Origin: Streptomyces sp. NBC_00576
GTDB taxonomy: Bacteria; Actinomycetota; Actinomycetes; Streptomycetales; Streptomycetaceae
Length of the DNA: 64,000 nt
Assembly (NCBI RefSeq): GCF_036345175.1
Contig: NZ_CP107780.1
Location: 8,928,001 to 8,992,000 of the forward strand
Direction: 5' to 3'
The translations under genes were made by a program, and so were the position numbers. A model generated the notes under the pieces. The model did no database searches. It saw nothing but the letters and a program-made list of their open reading frames with translations, and was not told the origin of the DNA. How positions within the stretch are numbered: position 1 is the first letter of the stretch; each line of letters opens with the position of its first letter. Below are positions 49,801 through 59,500 of the stretch, one piece after another.

Positions 49801-50496
49801 ATGACCCGCTACGCCGACATCCCCAAACCCATCCGCTCCGGAATAGTCGTAGTCAACCCCGACACCGGCGCCCCCCAGCGCATCATCGTTCTCCAGTTCA
49901 ACCCGGACACCCTGGAGCGAAGCGTCGCCCCCCAGACCGCCGGGGACAGTGCTGACTCCGGCGGCGGTGGGGGAGCCGGTGGCGGGGACAAGAACGAGGC
50001 CCTCCGCCTCAAGGGCCCCGCCCAGGAGACCTGGAAGTTCACCGCCGAGATCGACGCCACCGACCAGTTCGAGATCGCCGCGCCCGACGGCATCCACCCC
50101 CAACTCGCCACCCTCGAAATGCTCGTACAGCCCACCACCGCCCAACTGCGCGCCGCCAGCCGCCTCGCACAGAACGGGACCATCGAGATCAGCCCGATCG
50201 AGATGCCGTTGACCCTGTTCACCTGGGGCAGCAAGCGGGTCATGCCCGTGCGGCTCACCGAACTGTCCGTCAACGAGTCGGCCTTCGACGTGAACCTGAA
50301 CCCGATCCGGGCCTCCCTGGGCATCGGCATGAAGATCCTCACCGTCAGCGACCTGCCCGCCGGTCATCGCGGCGCCGACCTCTACATGGCGCACCTCGCG
50401 CAGAAGGAACAGCTCGCGGCCGCCGCCCGGGGCGGGAGCCTCGGGGCGCTCGGGCTCAGTGGAACCGGTGCCGGCGCGTTCGGCGGAAGGGGCTGA
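49801..50496 (+). CDS. CIS tube-adaptor protein (N-terminal part of Afp7 type)
   Basis: Protein of 231 residues of the contractile-system tube-adaptor family: RIIVLQFNPDTLERSVAPQ, then ETWKFTAEIDATDQFE, IEMPLTLFTWGSKRVMPVRL and FDVNLNPIRASLGIGMKIL. A Gly/Ser/Asp loop (about residues 56-66) interrupts the first sheet. In Afp7/Pvc7 this domain links the tube to the baseplate and is fused to LysM; here LysM is a separate next gene. GAGGAAATTC precedes ATG 49801. Confidence 0.85.
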   Translation: MTRYADIPKPIRSGIVVVNPDTGAPQRIIVLQFNPDTLERSVAPQTAGDSADSGGGGGAGGGDKNEALRLKGPAQETWKFTAEIDATDQFEIAAPDGIHPQLATLEMLVQPTTAQLRAASRLAQNGTIEISPIEMPLTLFTWGSKRVMPVRLTELSVNESAFDVNLNPIRASLGIGMKILTVSDLPAGHRGADLYMAHLAQKEQLAAAARGGSLGALGLSGTGAGAFGGRG

Positions 50497-50508
50497 GAGG
50501 ACACCACC

Positions 50509-50883
50509 ATGGCCGACATCGAACCGTACGAGAACGCCCTGGACGCCATACCGGGCGCGCATCCCTATCCGCGCACCAGCCGATACCACGACGCCGAGAT
50601 CGGCATTCACCGCCAGACCGACGGAACCGAAGTCCGGTACGCCAAGCGGCGGTTGCTGCCGCCGCTGGACGAGCAGCAGGGGCCGGAAGTCCACCCCCAC
50701 ACCGTCGGCGCCGGCGAGCGCCCCGATCTCCTCGCCCAGCGTTACTTCGGCGACCCCGCCCAGTGGTGGCAGATCGCGGACGCCAACCCCGTGCTCGACC
50801 CACGGGAGTTGACCGACGAGGCCGGCCGCGTCATCGGCATACCGACCCTCGGCGGGCTGCCGCGAGGTGACCGGCGTGTTTGA
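50509..50883 (+). CDS. LysM-like baseplate protein (T4 gp53 type)
   Basis: Protein of 124 residues. The C-terminal half is LysM-like: HTVGAGERPDLLAQRYFGDP, then AQWWQIADANPVLDP and GRVIGIP. LysM-type gp53 domains clamp baseplate wedges rather than bind peptidoglycan. The N-terminal ~55 residues contain a Tyr-rich segment (PYENALDAIPGAHPYPRTSRY). It begins 12 bases after the tube-adaptor stop, and its end overlaps the hub gene by 17 bases. Confidence 0.85.
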   Translation: MADIEPYENALDAIPGAHPYPRTSRYHDAEIGIHRQTDGTEVRYAKRRLLPPLDEQQGPEVHPHTVGAGERPDLLAQRYFGDPAQWWQIADANPVLDPRELTDEAGRVIGIPTLGGLPRGDRRV

Positions 50884-52015
50884 TCTGCCCGTGGGGCAGG
50901 GCCCCGTCCACATCACGCTCCTCATGGGGCCCAAGCTCGTCCAACCCGTCCCCGCCGAGGTCACCCAGGCCCTGCTGTCCGCCCAGATCACCGCCACCGC
51001 GGGCGAACGCAGCGGATTCCAGCTGGCCTTCGACCTCACCAAGAACGGCATCATCAACAGGAGGCTCCTGCCCGAGGGGTTCTTCGACCCCAAGACCCGC
51101 ATCATCGTGACCGTCACCGTCAAGGGCACCCCCGACGTGCTCTTCGACGGCCTGATCGTCCGGCACGAGGTCGGCACCAGCAACCAGCCCGGCCACTCCA
51201 CCCTCACCCTCACCGGCGAGGACCTCACCCTCCTCCTCGACCTGGAGGAACGCACCGCCAGGTACCCGAACCTCCCGCCCTCCGAGCGGGTCCTCGCGAT
51301 CCTGCGCCGGTACTCCGACTACGGCATCCGGCCCGATGTCTACACCGAGAAGATCGCCCAGCCCCCGCACCAGGACCTCCGCGTCCACTACCAGACCGGC
51401 ACCGACCTCCAGTACGTCACCGAACTCGCCCGCGCCAACGGCTACACCTTCTACCTTGAGCCAGGGCCCAACCCCGGCCAGTCCTCCGCCCGTTGGGGAC
51501 CCGAGGTACGCCTCGGCATCCGTCAGCACGCCCTCAACGTCAACATGGACTCCAACTCCACTGTCGATCAGCTGACGTTCGCCTACGACGGGACGGCGCG
51601 AGAGGAGCCGCAGGCCCGCTGGCAGGACCCGGGGACCCGGCAGTCCACGCTGCTGCCCCAGCCGCCGATCAGCCCGCTGCGCCCACCCCTCGGCAAACGG
51701 CCCACCCCGGCCCTCAAGCGCCGGACCCTGTCCGGCACCGCCAAGCAGCAACGGGCGGAAGCCGAGGCCGAGTTGCTCGCCCGCGCCGCCGTCTCCGCCG
51801 ACGTCGTCTCCGGCTCCGGCTCGCTCGACGTCAACCGGCACGGCTACATCCTCCAGCCCCGCCAGCTCGTCGGCGTACGCGGCTCGGGACGGGCGTACGA
51901 CGGCGACTACTACGTCAAGTCCGTCACGCACAACCTGCGCCCGGGCTCCTACCAGCAGAACTTCACCCTCTCCAGGGAGGGACTGGAGGCGCAGAGCGAC
52001 TACGTCCGACCGTGA
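50867..52015 (+). CDS. Baseplate hub protein (gp27 / Afp8 N-terminal type)
   Basis: Protein of 382 residues of the phage late-control-D/VgrG-gp27 family. LTLTGEDLTLLLDLEERTARYP and YHYQTGTDLQYVTELARANGYTFY-like sequence (residues ~110-200) match the hub domains, and GSGSLDVNRHGYILQPRQLV with SVTHNLRPGSYQQNFTLSREG ends it. It starts at GTG 50867, inside the LysM gene. The OB-fold/spike part of a complete VgrG-like protein is in the next gene. Confidence 0.88.
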   Translation: MTGVFDLPVGQGPVHITLLMGPKLVQPVPAEVTQALLSAQITATAGERSGFQLAFDLTKNGIINRRLLPEGFFDPKTRIIVTVTVKGTPDVLFDGLIVRHEVGTSNQPGHSTLTLTGEDLTLLLDLEERTARYPNLPPSERVLAILRRYSDYGIRPDVYTEKIAQPPHQDLRVHYQTGTDLQYVTELARANGYTFYLEPGPNPGQSSARWGPEVRLGIRQHALNVNMDSNSTVDQLTFAYDGTAREEPQARWQDPGTRQSTLLPQPPISPLRPPLGKRPTPALKRRTLSGTAKQQRAEAEAELLARAAVSADVVSGSGSLDVNRHGYILQPRQLVGVRGSGRAYDGDYYVKSVTHNLRPGSYQQNFTLSREGLEAQSDYVRP

Positions 52016-52074
52016 CGCGACCGACGCCACACCTGTAGTACCGGCAACAGACCACACACCAGGAGCAGTTCAGC

Positions 52075-52611
52075 ATGGCGGCACCCAGCAATCGCTACCT
52101 CGGCAAGTTCCGCGGCCGGGTCGTCGACAACAACGACCCGCTGCGTATCGGACGTCTCACCGTCGAGGTCCCGGACGTCCTCGGCGACGAGCCGTCGACG
52201 TGGGCGCTGCCCTGTCTGCCGTTCACCGGGCCCGAGTCCGGCCAGTTCGTGGTGCCGCCGACGGGGGCGGGTGTGTGGGTCGAGTTCGAGCAGGGGGACC
52301 CCAGTTTCCCTGTCTGGACGGGGTGTTGGTGGGGCACGGCCGATGAGCTGCCGCCCGACGCGCGCCGCGAGCTGGAAGCCAACGCCGCCAACAAGCCCGT
52401 CGTCATGCAGACACCACTCGCGCACAAGCTCGTCATGAACGACACGCCCGGCGTCGAGCAGGGGATCCTCCTCCAGGCCCAGGGCGGCGCCTACATCCGC
52501 ATCACCCAGGGAGCCATCGTCATCGCGAACGGCGCGGGTGCCGAGATTCTGCTGCGCGGTGACCAAGTAACCATCAACGAGGGCCAGTTGACCGTGCTCT
52601 CAAAGCGATAG
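52075..52611 (+). CDS. Baseplate spike OB-fold protein (gp5 / phage V type)
   Basis: Protein of 178 residues. The N-terminal OB fold has RYLGKFRGRVVDNNDPLRIG and RLTVEVPDVLG, then FVVPPTGAGVWVEFEQGDPS, the standard gp5-like strand set. The C-terminal part is a short beta-prism-like run (LAHKLVMNDTPGVEQGILLQ to QVTINEGQLTVLSKR). Together with the hub gene it equals one Afp8/VgrG spike. AGGAG precedes ATG 52075. Confidence 0.9.
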   Translation: MAAPSNRYLGKFRGRVVDNNDPLRIGRLTVEVPDVLGDEPSTWALPCLPFTGPESGQFVVPPTGAGVWVEFEQGDPSFPVWTGCWWGTADELPPDARRELEANAANKPVVMQTPLAHKLVMNDTPGVEQGILLQAQGGAYIRITQGAIVIANGAGAEILLRGDQVTINEGQLTVLSKR

Positions 52612-52632
52612 AAAGACGGGGGACGAGGAAAA

Positions 52633-52971
52633 GTGTCCGGGAGTCTGCTCGATGCGAGCGCCGTGATCGGCTGCCCGCACGGCGGTCGTGTCAGCGCCGC
52701 CACCACACCCACCGGCGGCATTCGGGTCGCGGGCGCCGCCGCCGTCACGGCCGCGCACGCCCACACCGTCGTCACCGGCTGCCCGCACACCGTCGACGGT
52801 GTGCCCACGCCCTGCGTCTCGGTCCGCTGGACCGCCGACAGCACCGGCGTCCTGGTCGACGGCGCGCCCGTGCTGCTCGACACCTCCGCGGCCCAGTGCT
52901 TCACGTCGGCCTTCGTCCCGCAGGGACCGCCCGTCGTCCAGGCCGCGCAGCGAAAGGTCACCGTCCGATGA
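52633..52971 (+). CDS. PAAR-like spike-tip protein
   Basis: Protein of 112 residues. Cys/His pairs IGCPHGGRVS and TGCPHTVDGVPTPCVSV fit the metal-bound tip of PAAR-like proteins. It is beta-rich and small, with no C-terminal toxin extension, so it is a plain tip. GTG 52633 has GAGGAAAA upstream. Stop overlaps the next start (ATGA). Confidence 0.82.
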   Translation: MSGSLLDASAVIGCPHGGRVSAATTPTGGIRVAGAAAVTAAHAHTVVTGCPHTVDGVPTPCVSVRWTADSTGVLVDGAPVLLDTSAAQCFTSAFVPQGPPVVQAAQRKVTVR

Positions 52972-53378
52972 GCCGCCCGACCGATCCCGGTGCCCTGAAC
53001 CGGGCCCCCCACCCCCGCAGCGACATCGCCTTCCCCTTCCGCGCCGACCGCCGTGGCCGCACCGCGCACGCCCGGCACGCCGAGCACGTCCACGACCTGG
53101 TCGAGCAGCTCCTCTTCACCAGCCCCGGCGAGCGCGTGATGCGCCCCGACTTCGGCTGCGGACTTCTCGACCTGGTCTTCGCGCCCAGCAGCCCCGAGCT
53201 GATCAGCACGCTCGAACTCTCCGTGCAGGCCTCGCTCCAGCGCTGGCTCGGCGACCTCATCGACGTACTGGCCCTCGATGTGTTCGGCGAGGACAACGTC
53301 GTACGCGTGCATCTCTCGTACGTCGTACGCGCCACCGGCACCCGACGCGACGACGTCTTCGAAGGGCGGGCCGCATGA
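52968..53378 (+). CDS. gp25-like baseplate wedge protein
   Basis: Protein of 136 residues with the gp25/GPW signature: DIAFPFRADRRGRTAHARHA, QLLFTSPGERVMRPDFGCGL and the ending VRVHLSYVVRATGTR. Gp25-like proteins start sheath polymerisation through a sheath-like handshake domain. Both ends overlap neighbours by four bases (ATGA). Confidence 0.92.
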   Translation: MSRPTDPGALNRAPHPRSDIAFPFRADRRGRTAHARHAEHVHDLVEQLLFTSPGERVMRPDFGCGLLDLVFAPSSPELISTLELSVQASLQRWLGDLIDVLALDVFGEDNVVRVHLSYVVRATGTRRDDVFEGRAA

Positions 53379-56300
53379 GCACCACCGGATCGACCACACC
53401 CCGGCGCGCCAAGGTAAGGGCCGCTCAGCTCAACGGAGTCGACGCCGTCGAGGTCGGTGACGACGGACTGCTGCTCACCGTCACCTTCCTCGGCAAGGCC
53501 CCCCACGGCCTGTGCCCCGAGAACATCCGCATCGACGGCGGCCGGCGCGTCACCGGCATCACCGCCGTCGATGTGAGCGTCGAGCGCGAGGAGGACCCGG
53601 AGCTCGACGACCTTCTGTACGTCACCCTCGACAAGGCCGGCGACACCTCCCGCTACCGCCTCTCCCTCGTCGAGACCGACCCGTACGACCGTCCGGGCAC
53701 CCAGCCCTACCGGGGCTTCGACCAGCGCTACCACAGCGCCTTCTTCTCCTTCCGGCCCGACTGCCCAACTCCCTTCGACTGCAAGGAAGACGGGGATGGG
53801 GGAGGTTCGGAGGACGGCTTCCCGGACGCGCCCGTCGTCGACTACACGGCCCGCGACTACGACACGATCCGCAAGCTCCTCCTGGACCGGCTCGCGCTCA
53901 CCACGCCCGACTGGGTCGAACGCAGCCCCGCCGACCTGGGCATGGCCCTCGTCGAACTCCTCGCGTACACCGGCGACCAGATCAGCTACCAGCAGGACGC
54001 GGTCGCCACCGAGGCCTACCTCGACACCGCCCGGCGCCGGGTCTCCGTACGCCGACACGTCCGGCTCATCGACTACGCGATGCACGACGGGTGCACGGCC
54101 CGGGCGTACGTCACCGTCCAGACCGCCGGTGACCACACGCTCGCCCCCGGAAGCTTCCGCTTCGCCTCCGTCGACGTGCGCAGCCTCGACCCGCACGACC
54201 GGCCCGAGCCCGGCACCGTCGTCGACGACCACGATCTCGCCGACCTCGACGAGCGCGGCTCGGTGGAGGTATTCGAACCGGTCCTGGCCGCCGATCAGTT
54301 GGAGCTGCGGGTCGCCCACAACGCGATCCGGCTGTGGACCTGGGGCGGCGAGGTGCGCGCGCTGCCGAAGGGCGCCACCGCCGCCACCCTGCGCGACGAG
54401 TGGCAGGACGCCGAGACCTGCCGGGACCGCCGACTCGACCTCAGGCCCGGTGACCTGCTCGTCCTGGAGGAGGTGAAGGGCCCGCGCACCGGCACCCCCG
54501 GCGACGCCGACCCCGCCCACCGTCAGGCCGTCCGCCTCACCTCCGTCACCCCCGGCCTCGACCGCATCGAGGACCAGCCGGTCCTGGAGGTCACCTGGGC
54601 CGCCGAGGACGCCCTCCGCTTCCCGCTGTGCCTCACCACCCGCGGCGGACGCGACTGCCTGCCCGTCGAGGACGTCACCCTGGCCCGTGGCAACGTCGTC
54701 CTCGTCGACCACGGCCGCTCCCTGCCGGGCGACGGACTCCCCGAGACGTTCACCGTGCCGCCCGTCCCCGCCGTCGTCGCCCCCTGCGACCCTCCCGCGT
54801 TCGGCTGCTCCGACCGCACCGAGGGCAACGCGCCCGCCCGACTCGTCAACTCGCTCGCGGACAAGGCGGAGAGCGGGGAAGCGCTGACGGCGGACGATGT
54901 CCGCGAGCTGTTCGACGTACTCGGCGAAGCCGCCGCCAACCGCGCCGGACTCGGCCTCGAACGTGCCGGACAGCGTCACGAGCGAGTGGTCCCCGGCACG
55001 GCGTACGCCCAGGCCGCCGCCCTGCGCACCCTGCTCGCACAGTCCACCTACCCCGGTATCGCACCCCGCTTCCGGCCGGTCCTCGGGCGGACCCCGATCA
55101 CCCAGGCGGTACCGTTCCCCGACCCGGCGACCGTCGCCGCGGGCCAGGCCGAGCGGATCGCTGCCATCCCCGGGCGGGTACGGCAGCGCCTGGTCGAACT
55201 GTGGCGCAGCGCCCGCGACCGCGACGGGCTCGCCGAAGAGGAGATCGCCGAACTCGCCGTCGTGTACGGCCTGAAGGTGCTGGAGCGATTCGAACTCCGT
55301 CTCCACCCCGTGCGCGCCCTGCGTGAACTCCTGTTCCGGAACGACGAGTTGCTCGACGGCAAGCTGCGCCGCGCCGAGATCCTCACGGCCCGGGCCCGCG
55401 CCGGCAGTGTCCTCGACGGGCACATCGCCTGGGAGATCGCGCACAGTTGGGGCCCGGCGTACGCGGCCGGCCTCCATCCCGACGAGCCCGTACTACGCGG
55501 CTCCGCGACCGCCGCCCTCACCCAGGACCCGCGCCGCGCCCTGCCCGCCGTACGACTCCAGGGACAGGGGGACGACCACACCTGGCTCCCGCGCCGCGAT
55601 CTGCTCTCCAGTGGCTCCCGCGACCGGCACTTCGTCGGCGAGCTGGAGGACGACGGACGCCTGGCGCTCCGCTTCGGCGACGGCAGGCACGGTGCCCGTC
55701 CCGTCCCGGGAACCCGCCTGGCAGCCCGCTACCGCCTCGGCGGCGGCATCGCGGGCAACGTGGGCGCCGAGGCCATCAACCATCTGGTCGTCAACTACCA
55801 GGAAACACAAGGGGATCGCGAGCCGCCGCCGGTCGCCGTCGTCCGCAACCCGCTGCCCGCCTCCGGCGGCACGGAACCCGAACCCATCGAACAGGTACGC
55901 CAGTTGGCCCCCCTGGACCTGCGCCGCACCCGGCTGCGCGCGGTCACCGCCGACGACTACACGGCCCTTACGAACGCCCTCCCCGGCGTCCAGCGCGCCG
56001 CCGCCGAGATCCGCTGGACCGGCAGCACCCAGGAAGCCCACGTCGCGATCGACGCGTACGGCACCGGCGCACCCCCGCCCGAACTGCTCACGTCGGTCGC
56101 CCAGGCCCTGGAGGCGTACCGGCGCATCGGCCACGACCTCGTCGTCGGCGCCGCCCGGCACGTACCGCTGGACCTCGCGCTGACCGTGTGCGCCGCGCCC
56201 GGCCACCAACACGGACAGATCCTCGCCGAGTTGTACCGCGTACTCGGCACCGGCCGACTGCCCGACGGCAGGCTCGGCTTCTTCCACCCGGACGCACTGA

Positions 56301-56536
56301 CCTTCGGTGAGCCGGTCCGGCTCAGCCGCCTGGTCGCCGTCGCCGCCGCCGTACCCGGAGTGGAAAGCGTCCAAGTGACCAGGCTGCGGCGGCTGTTCGA
56401 GCAGGACCGAGGAGAGAGGGAGGACGGCGTGCTGCGGCTCGGCCCGCTGGAGATCGCGACCTGCGACAACGACCCGGACCGGCCGGAGAACGGCCTCCTG
56501 GCGATATCCCTGACGCCTCTGGGAGGTGCCCGATGA
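53375..56536 (+). CDS. Baseplate J / gp6-like wedge protein (Afp11 type)
   Basis: Protein of 1053 residues. The N-terminus is an extra beta domain; VVDYTARDYDTIRKLLLDRL, then LVELLAYTGDQISYQQDAVA and RRRVSVRRHVRLIDYAM are the common N-terminal block of CIS wedge proteins. The C-terminal third has the baseplate-J core (RLRAVTADDYTALTNALPGV and LDLALTVCAAPGHQHGQI). The middle contains long inserts. Start overlaps the gp25-like gene, and the stop overlaps the next gene. Confidence 0.92.
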   Translation: MSTTGSTTPRRAKVRAAQLNGVDAVEVGDDGLLLTVTFLGKAPHGLCPENIRIDGGRRVTGITAVDVSVEREEDPELDDLLYVTLDKAGDTSRYRLSLVETDPYDRPGTQPYRGFDQRYHSAFFSFRPDCPTPFDCKEDGDGGGSEDGFPDAPVVDYTARDYDTIRKLLLDRLALTTPDWVERSPADLGMALVELLAYTGDQISYQQDAVATEAYLDTARRRVSVRRHVRLIDYAMHDGCTARAYVTVQTAGDHTLAPGSFRFASVDVRSLDPHDRPEPGTVVDDHDLADLDERGSVEVFEPVLAADQLELRVAHNAIRLWTWGGEVRALPKGATAATLRDEWQDAETCRDRRLDLRPGDLLVLEEVKGPRTGTPGDADPAHRQAVRLTSVTPGLDRIEDQPVLEVTWAAEDALRFPLCLTTRGGRDCLPVEDVTLARGNVVLVDHGRSLPGDGLPETFTVPPVPAVVAPCDPPAFGCSDRTEGNAPARLVNSLADKAESGEALTADDVRELFDVLGEAAANRAGLGLERAGQRHERVVPGTAYAQAAALRTLLAQSTYPGIAPRFRPVLGRTPITQAVPFPDPATVAAGQAERIAAIPGRVRQRLVELWRSARDRDGLAEEEIAELAVVYGLKVLERFELRLHPVRALRELLFRNDELLDGKLRRAEILTARARAGSVLDGHIAWEIAHSWGPAYAAGLHPDEPVLRGSATAALTQDPRRALPAVRLQGQGDDHTWLPRRDLLSSGSRDRHFVGELEDDGRLALRFGDGRHGARPVPGTRLAARYRLGGGIAGNVGAEAINHLVVNYQETQGDREPPPVAVVRNPLPASGGTEPEPIEQVRQLAPLDLRRTRLRAVTADDYTALTNALPGVQRAAAEIRWTGSTQEAHVAIDAYGTGAPPPELLTSVAQALEAYRRIGHDLVVGAARHVPLDLALTVCAAPGHQHGQILAELYRVLGTGRLPDGRLGFFHPDALTFGEPVRLSRLVAVAAAVPGVESVQVTRLRRLFEQDRGEREDGVLRLGPLEIATCDNDPDRPENGLLAISLTPLGGAR

Positions 56537-59500
56537 CCACCGACACGTCTGTCCAGGACGCGGACTTCGCCGACGACTGCACCTGCGGCGGCGCCTGCCG
56601 CACCGGCCACGACGAGCGGCTCGCCCCGGCCCCGCTCCACAACCCGCCCGGCCGCACCGCCCTCGACTACCGCGTCGGCGAGTACGGCAGCTTCCGGGCC
56701 GCCCTCCTCGACCGGCTCGCCTCACCCGCGTACCCGGCCCTGAGCGAAGCGAAATGGGGGTCCCCCCGGCCGAAGGCTGGAGGAGGTCTCACCGTCCGCA
56801 CCCCGGACGACCCGGCGATCGGCCTGCTCGACGCCACCGCAGTCCTTGGCGACCTGCTCACCTTCCACTCCGAGCGGATCGCCGACGAGGCCTACCTCCG
56901 TACGGCAAACGAGCACCGCTCACTCGTCCTGCTCGGGCGCCTCGTCGGCCACCGGCCGCGCCCCGGAGTCGCCGCCGCCACCCATCTCGCGTACACCCTC
57001 GAACGCGACCCGCGCGCCGAGACGTTGCCCGTGCTGATCCCGCGCGGGGCCCGCAGCAACAGCGTTCCGGCGTCCACCGACGAGCAGTCCCAGACCTTCG
57101 AGACGAGCCGTGACCTCACGGCCCGCTGGGACTGGAACGAGCTGAAGGTCCGCCGCCGGCGCCCCTCCCTCCTCACCCCGCAGGATCTGGAAACCCGCTC
57201 CGAACTCTTCGTCGAAGGCACCGCGAACTCCCTCCGGACCGGCGACCAGTTGCTCTTCGTCTTCGGTGAACAGGCGGGCGGAGAGCGCAAGCTGCTGCCC
57301 GTCGCCAGGACACGCATCGACCGGGACGACGACATCACGGCAATCACCTTGCCCAAGTCGGCCCCGCCCACGCTCAAGGAGCTCGTCGACGAGGTCCGCC
57401 TCTGGACCGCGGAGCCCGCGACCCCGGGTGAGCCCGGCGACGAACCGCCGACCCCCGAGGTCCCCAACCCGCGTCCGGTGAGCCGGCTGATCGAGGACTT
57501 CGACGACCAGGTTCTCGCCCCGCTCCGTACCGACCTGGACGGCGTGAAGACGCCCGAGCAGCTGGCGGCCCGGCTCGCCGAGCCTGTCGACCGACTGGGC
57601 GAGGCGCAGGTCCTCGCGACGCCGTACGACGATGTCGCGGCGTGGTTCGAGCAGTTGGAGGCGGTGCTTGGCGAACTGGCTGAGCGTGCACTCGGGTTGG
57701 CACCGGCGCAGAGTGCGGAGGTGAGTGCCGCAGTCGATGGTCGGGCGGGTGCTGCGCCGTCCGGGCTGGTCGCGCCGTTCCCCACGCCCCTTCAGGGCGC
57801 CTCCCGCACCGCCGCCTTTCAGGCGCTGGCTGCTGTCCTGCCCGCCCTCCGCGCCTCGACGCCCGGCCCTGCCACCCCGCGCACCCGGCGACCTGGTGGG
57901 GACACCGCTCGGCTTCTCTCCGCCCTCAACCCCGGCCTCGGCAGCCTCTATCCGGCCTGGCGCACCGCCGTCCCGAGCACGCCACAACTCCTCCGCGAAG
58001 TCCTCGCGCTGCGCGTCACCACGTCCCCCTTCGGCGCCGCCGCCCCGCTCAAGCCGGTCCAGGACGACCGGGGCCGGGTCATCCGCACCGCCGACTGGCC
58101 GCTCACGGGCGCCGCACTCACCAGCATGCGCGTCGTCTACGACACAGCGGGCAAGGTTCCGGTCCGGGCGGAGTTCCAGTACGTCGAGGGCAGCAGCTCC
58201 GACCAGCGGGCCGAGAACCTGCCCGTCCCGCAGTTCGTCACGTTCCCGCTGGGCACCGGGCAGGTCGACCTGTCCGTACGCGCGGGCCAGGACCGCGACC
58301 TGAGCTGGCTCACCCGCCGTCCCGCCGACTCCCAGGACCCCGGGGTCACCGCCCGTCTGCACTCGGGGCTGCCGGAGCGCACGCTGTTCGTGTCGCGGCC
58401 CGACGACGAGGGCCTGGTCCATGTCGGCATCCACAACGGCACCACCCAGGAGATCTCCCTGCGGCCGGGCGTCAGCGAGCAGTTCACCCACGGGGAGTAC
58501 GAGGTGAGCCTGCGCTACACGCTGGGCTCCGCCGAGCCCAATGTGGAGGTGGTCATCGCGAGCAAGCCCCAGCCCGTCAACCACCGTGTCCTCCAGCTCG
58601 ACACCGTGCACACCGGCATCACGGTCGGCAGCTGGGTCGCGATCCAGCGCCCCGCCAAGGGAGTTGAGGGCAAGGTCCCCGGCGACCCGAAGCTCGCCTT
58701 CGTCACCACGCAGGTGATCGCCGCCCGTACGGCCGCCTACACCAACTACGGCATCACCGGCCGAGGAACCGAACTCACCCTCGCCGACCCCTGGTTGGAC
58801 GAGTTCGACGTCCTCCTCTCGCACATCCGCGACACCACCGTCCACGCGGCCGGCGAACCCCTGCGCCTGGCCGACGAACCCCTCGGCGAGGACGTGCACG
58901 GCAACGAGATCGAACTCGCCGAGCTGTACGACGGGTTGCGTCCCGGCCGCACCCTGATCGTCACCGGCGAACGCACCGACATCCCCGGCACGGCCGGCGT
59001 CCAGGCCACCGAGGTCGCCCTCGCCGCCGCCGACCCGGCCGTCGATCCCCAACTCCCCGGCGACCATGTCCACACCCGGCTCACCCTGACTACCGACCTC
59101 GCCCACCGCTACCACCGCGCGACCGTCCGCATCCTCGGCAACGTCGTCGAGGCGACGCACGGTGAGGGGCGCGACGAGGCCATCGGCAGCGGCGACTCCG
59201 ACCGCGTCAACCAGACCTTCGTGCTCTGGCAGTCCCCGCTCACCTGGCTCGCCGACGACAACCCCCTCGGCGCGACTCCTGTGCTGGAGCTCCGCGTCGA
59301 CGGTCTGCGCTGGCACGAGGTCGACAGCCTCGCCGGACGCGGCCCCCGCGACCGCGTCTACATCACCGGCACCACCTCCGGCGGCCGTACGACGGTGACC
59401 TTCGGCGACGGCGTCAACGGCGCCCGGCTGCCCACCGGCCACGAGAACGTCCGCGCCCGCTACCGCTTCGGCACCGGGAAGGCCGCCAACACCGCCGCCA

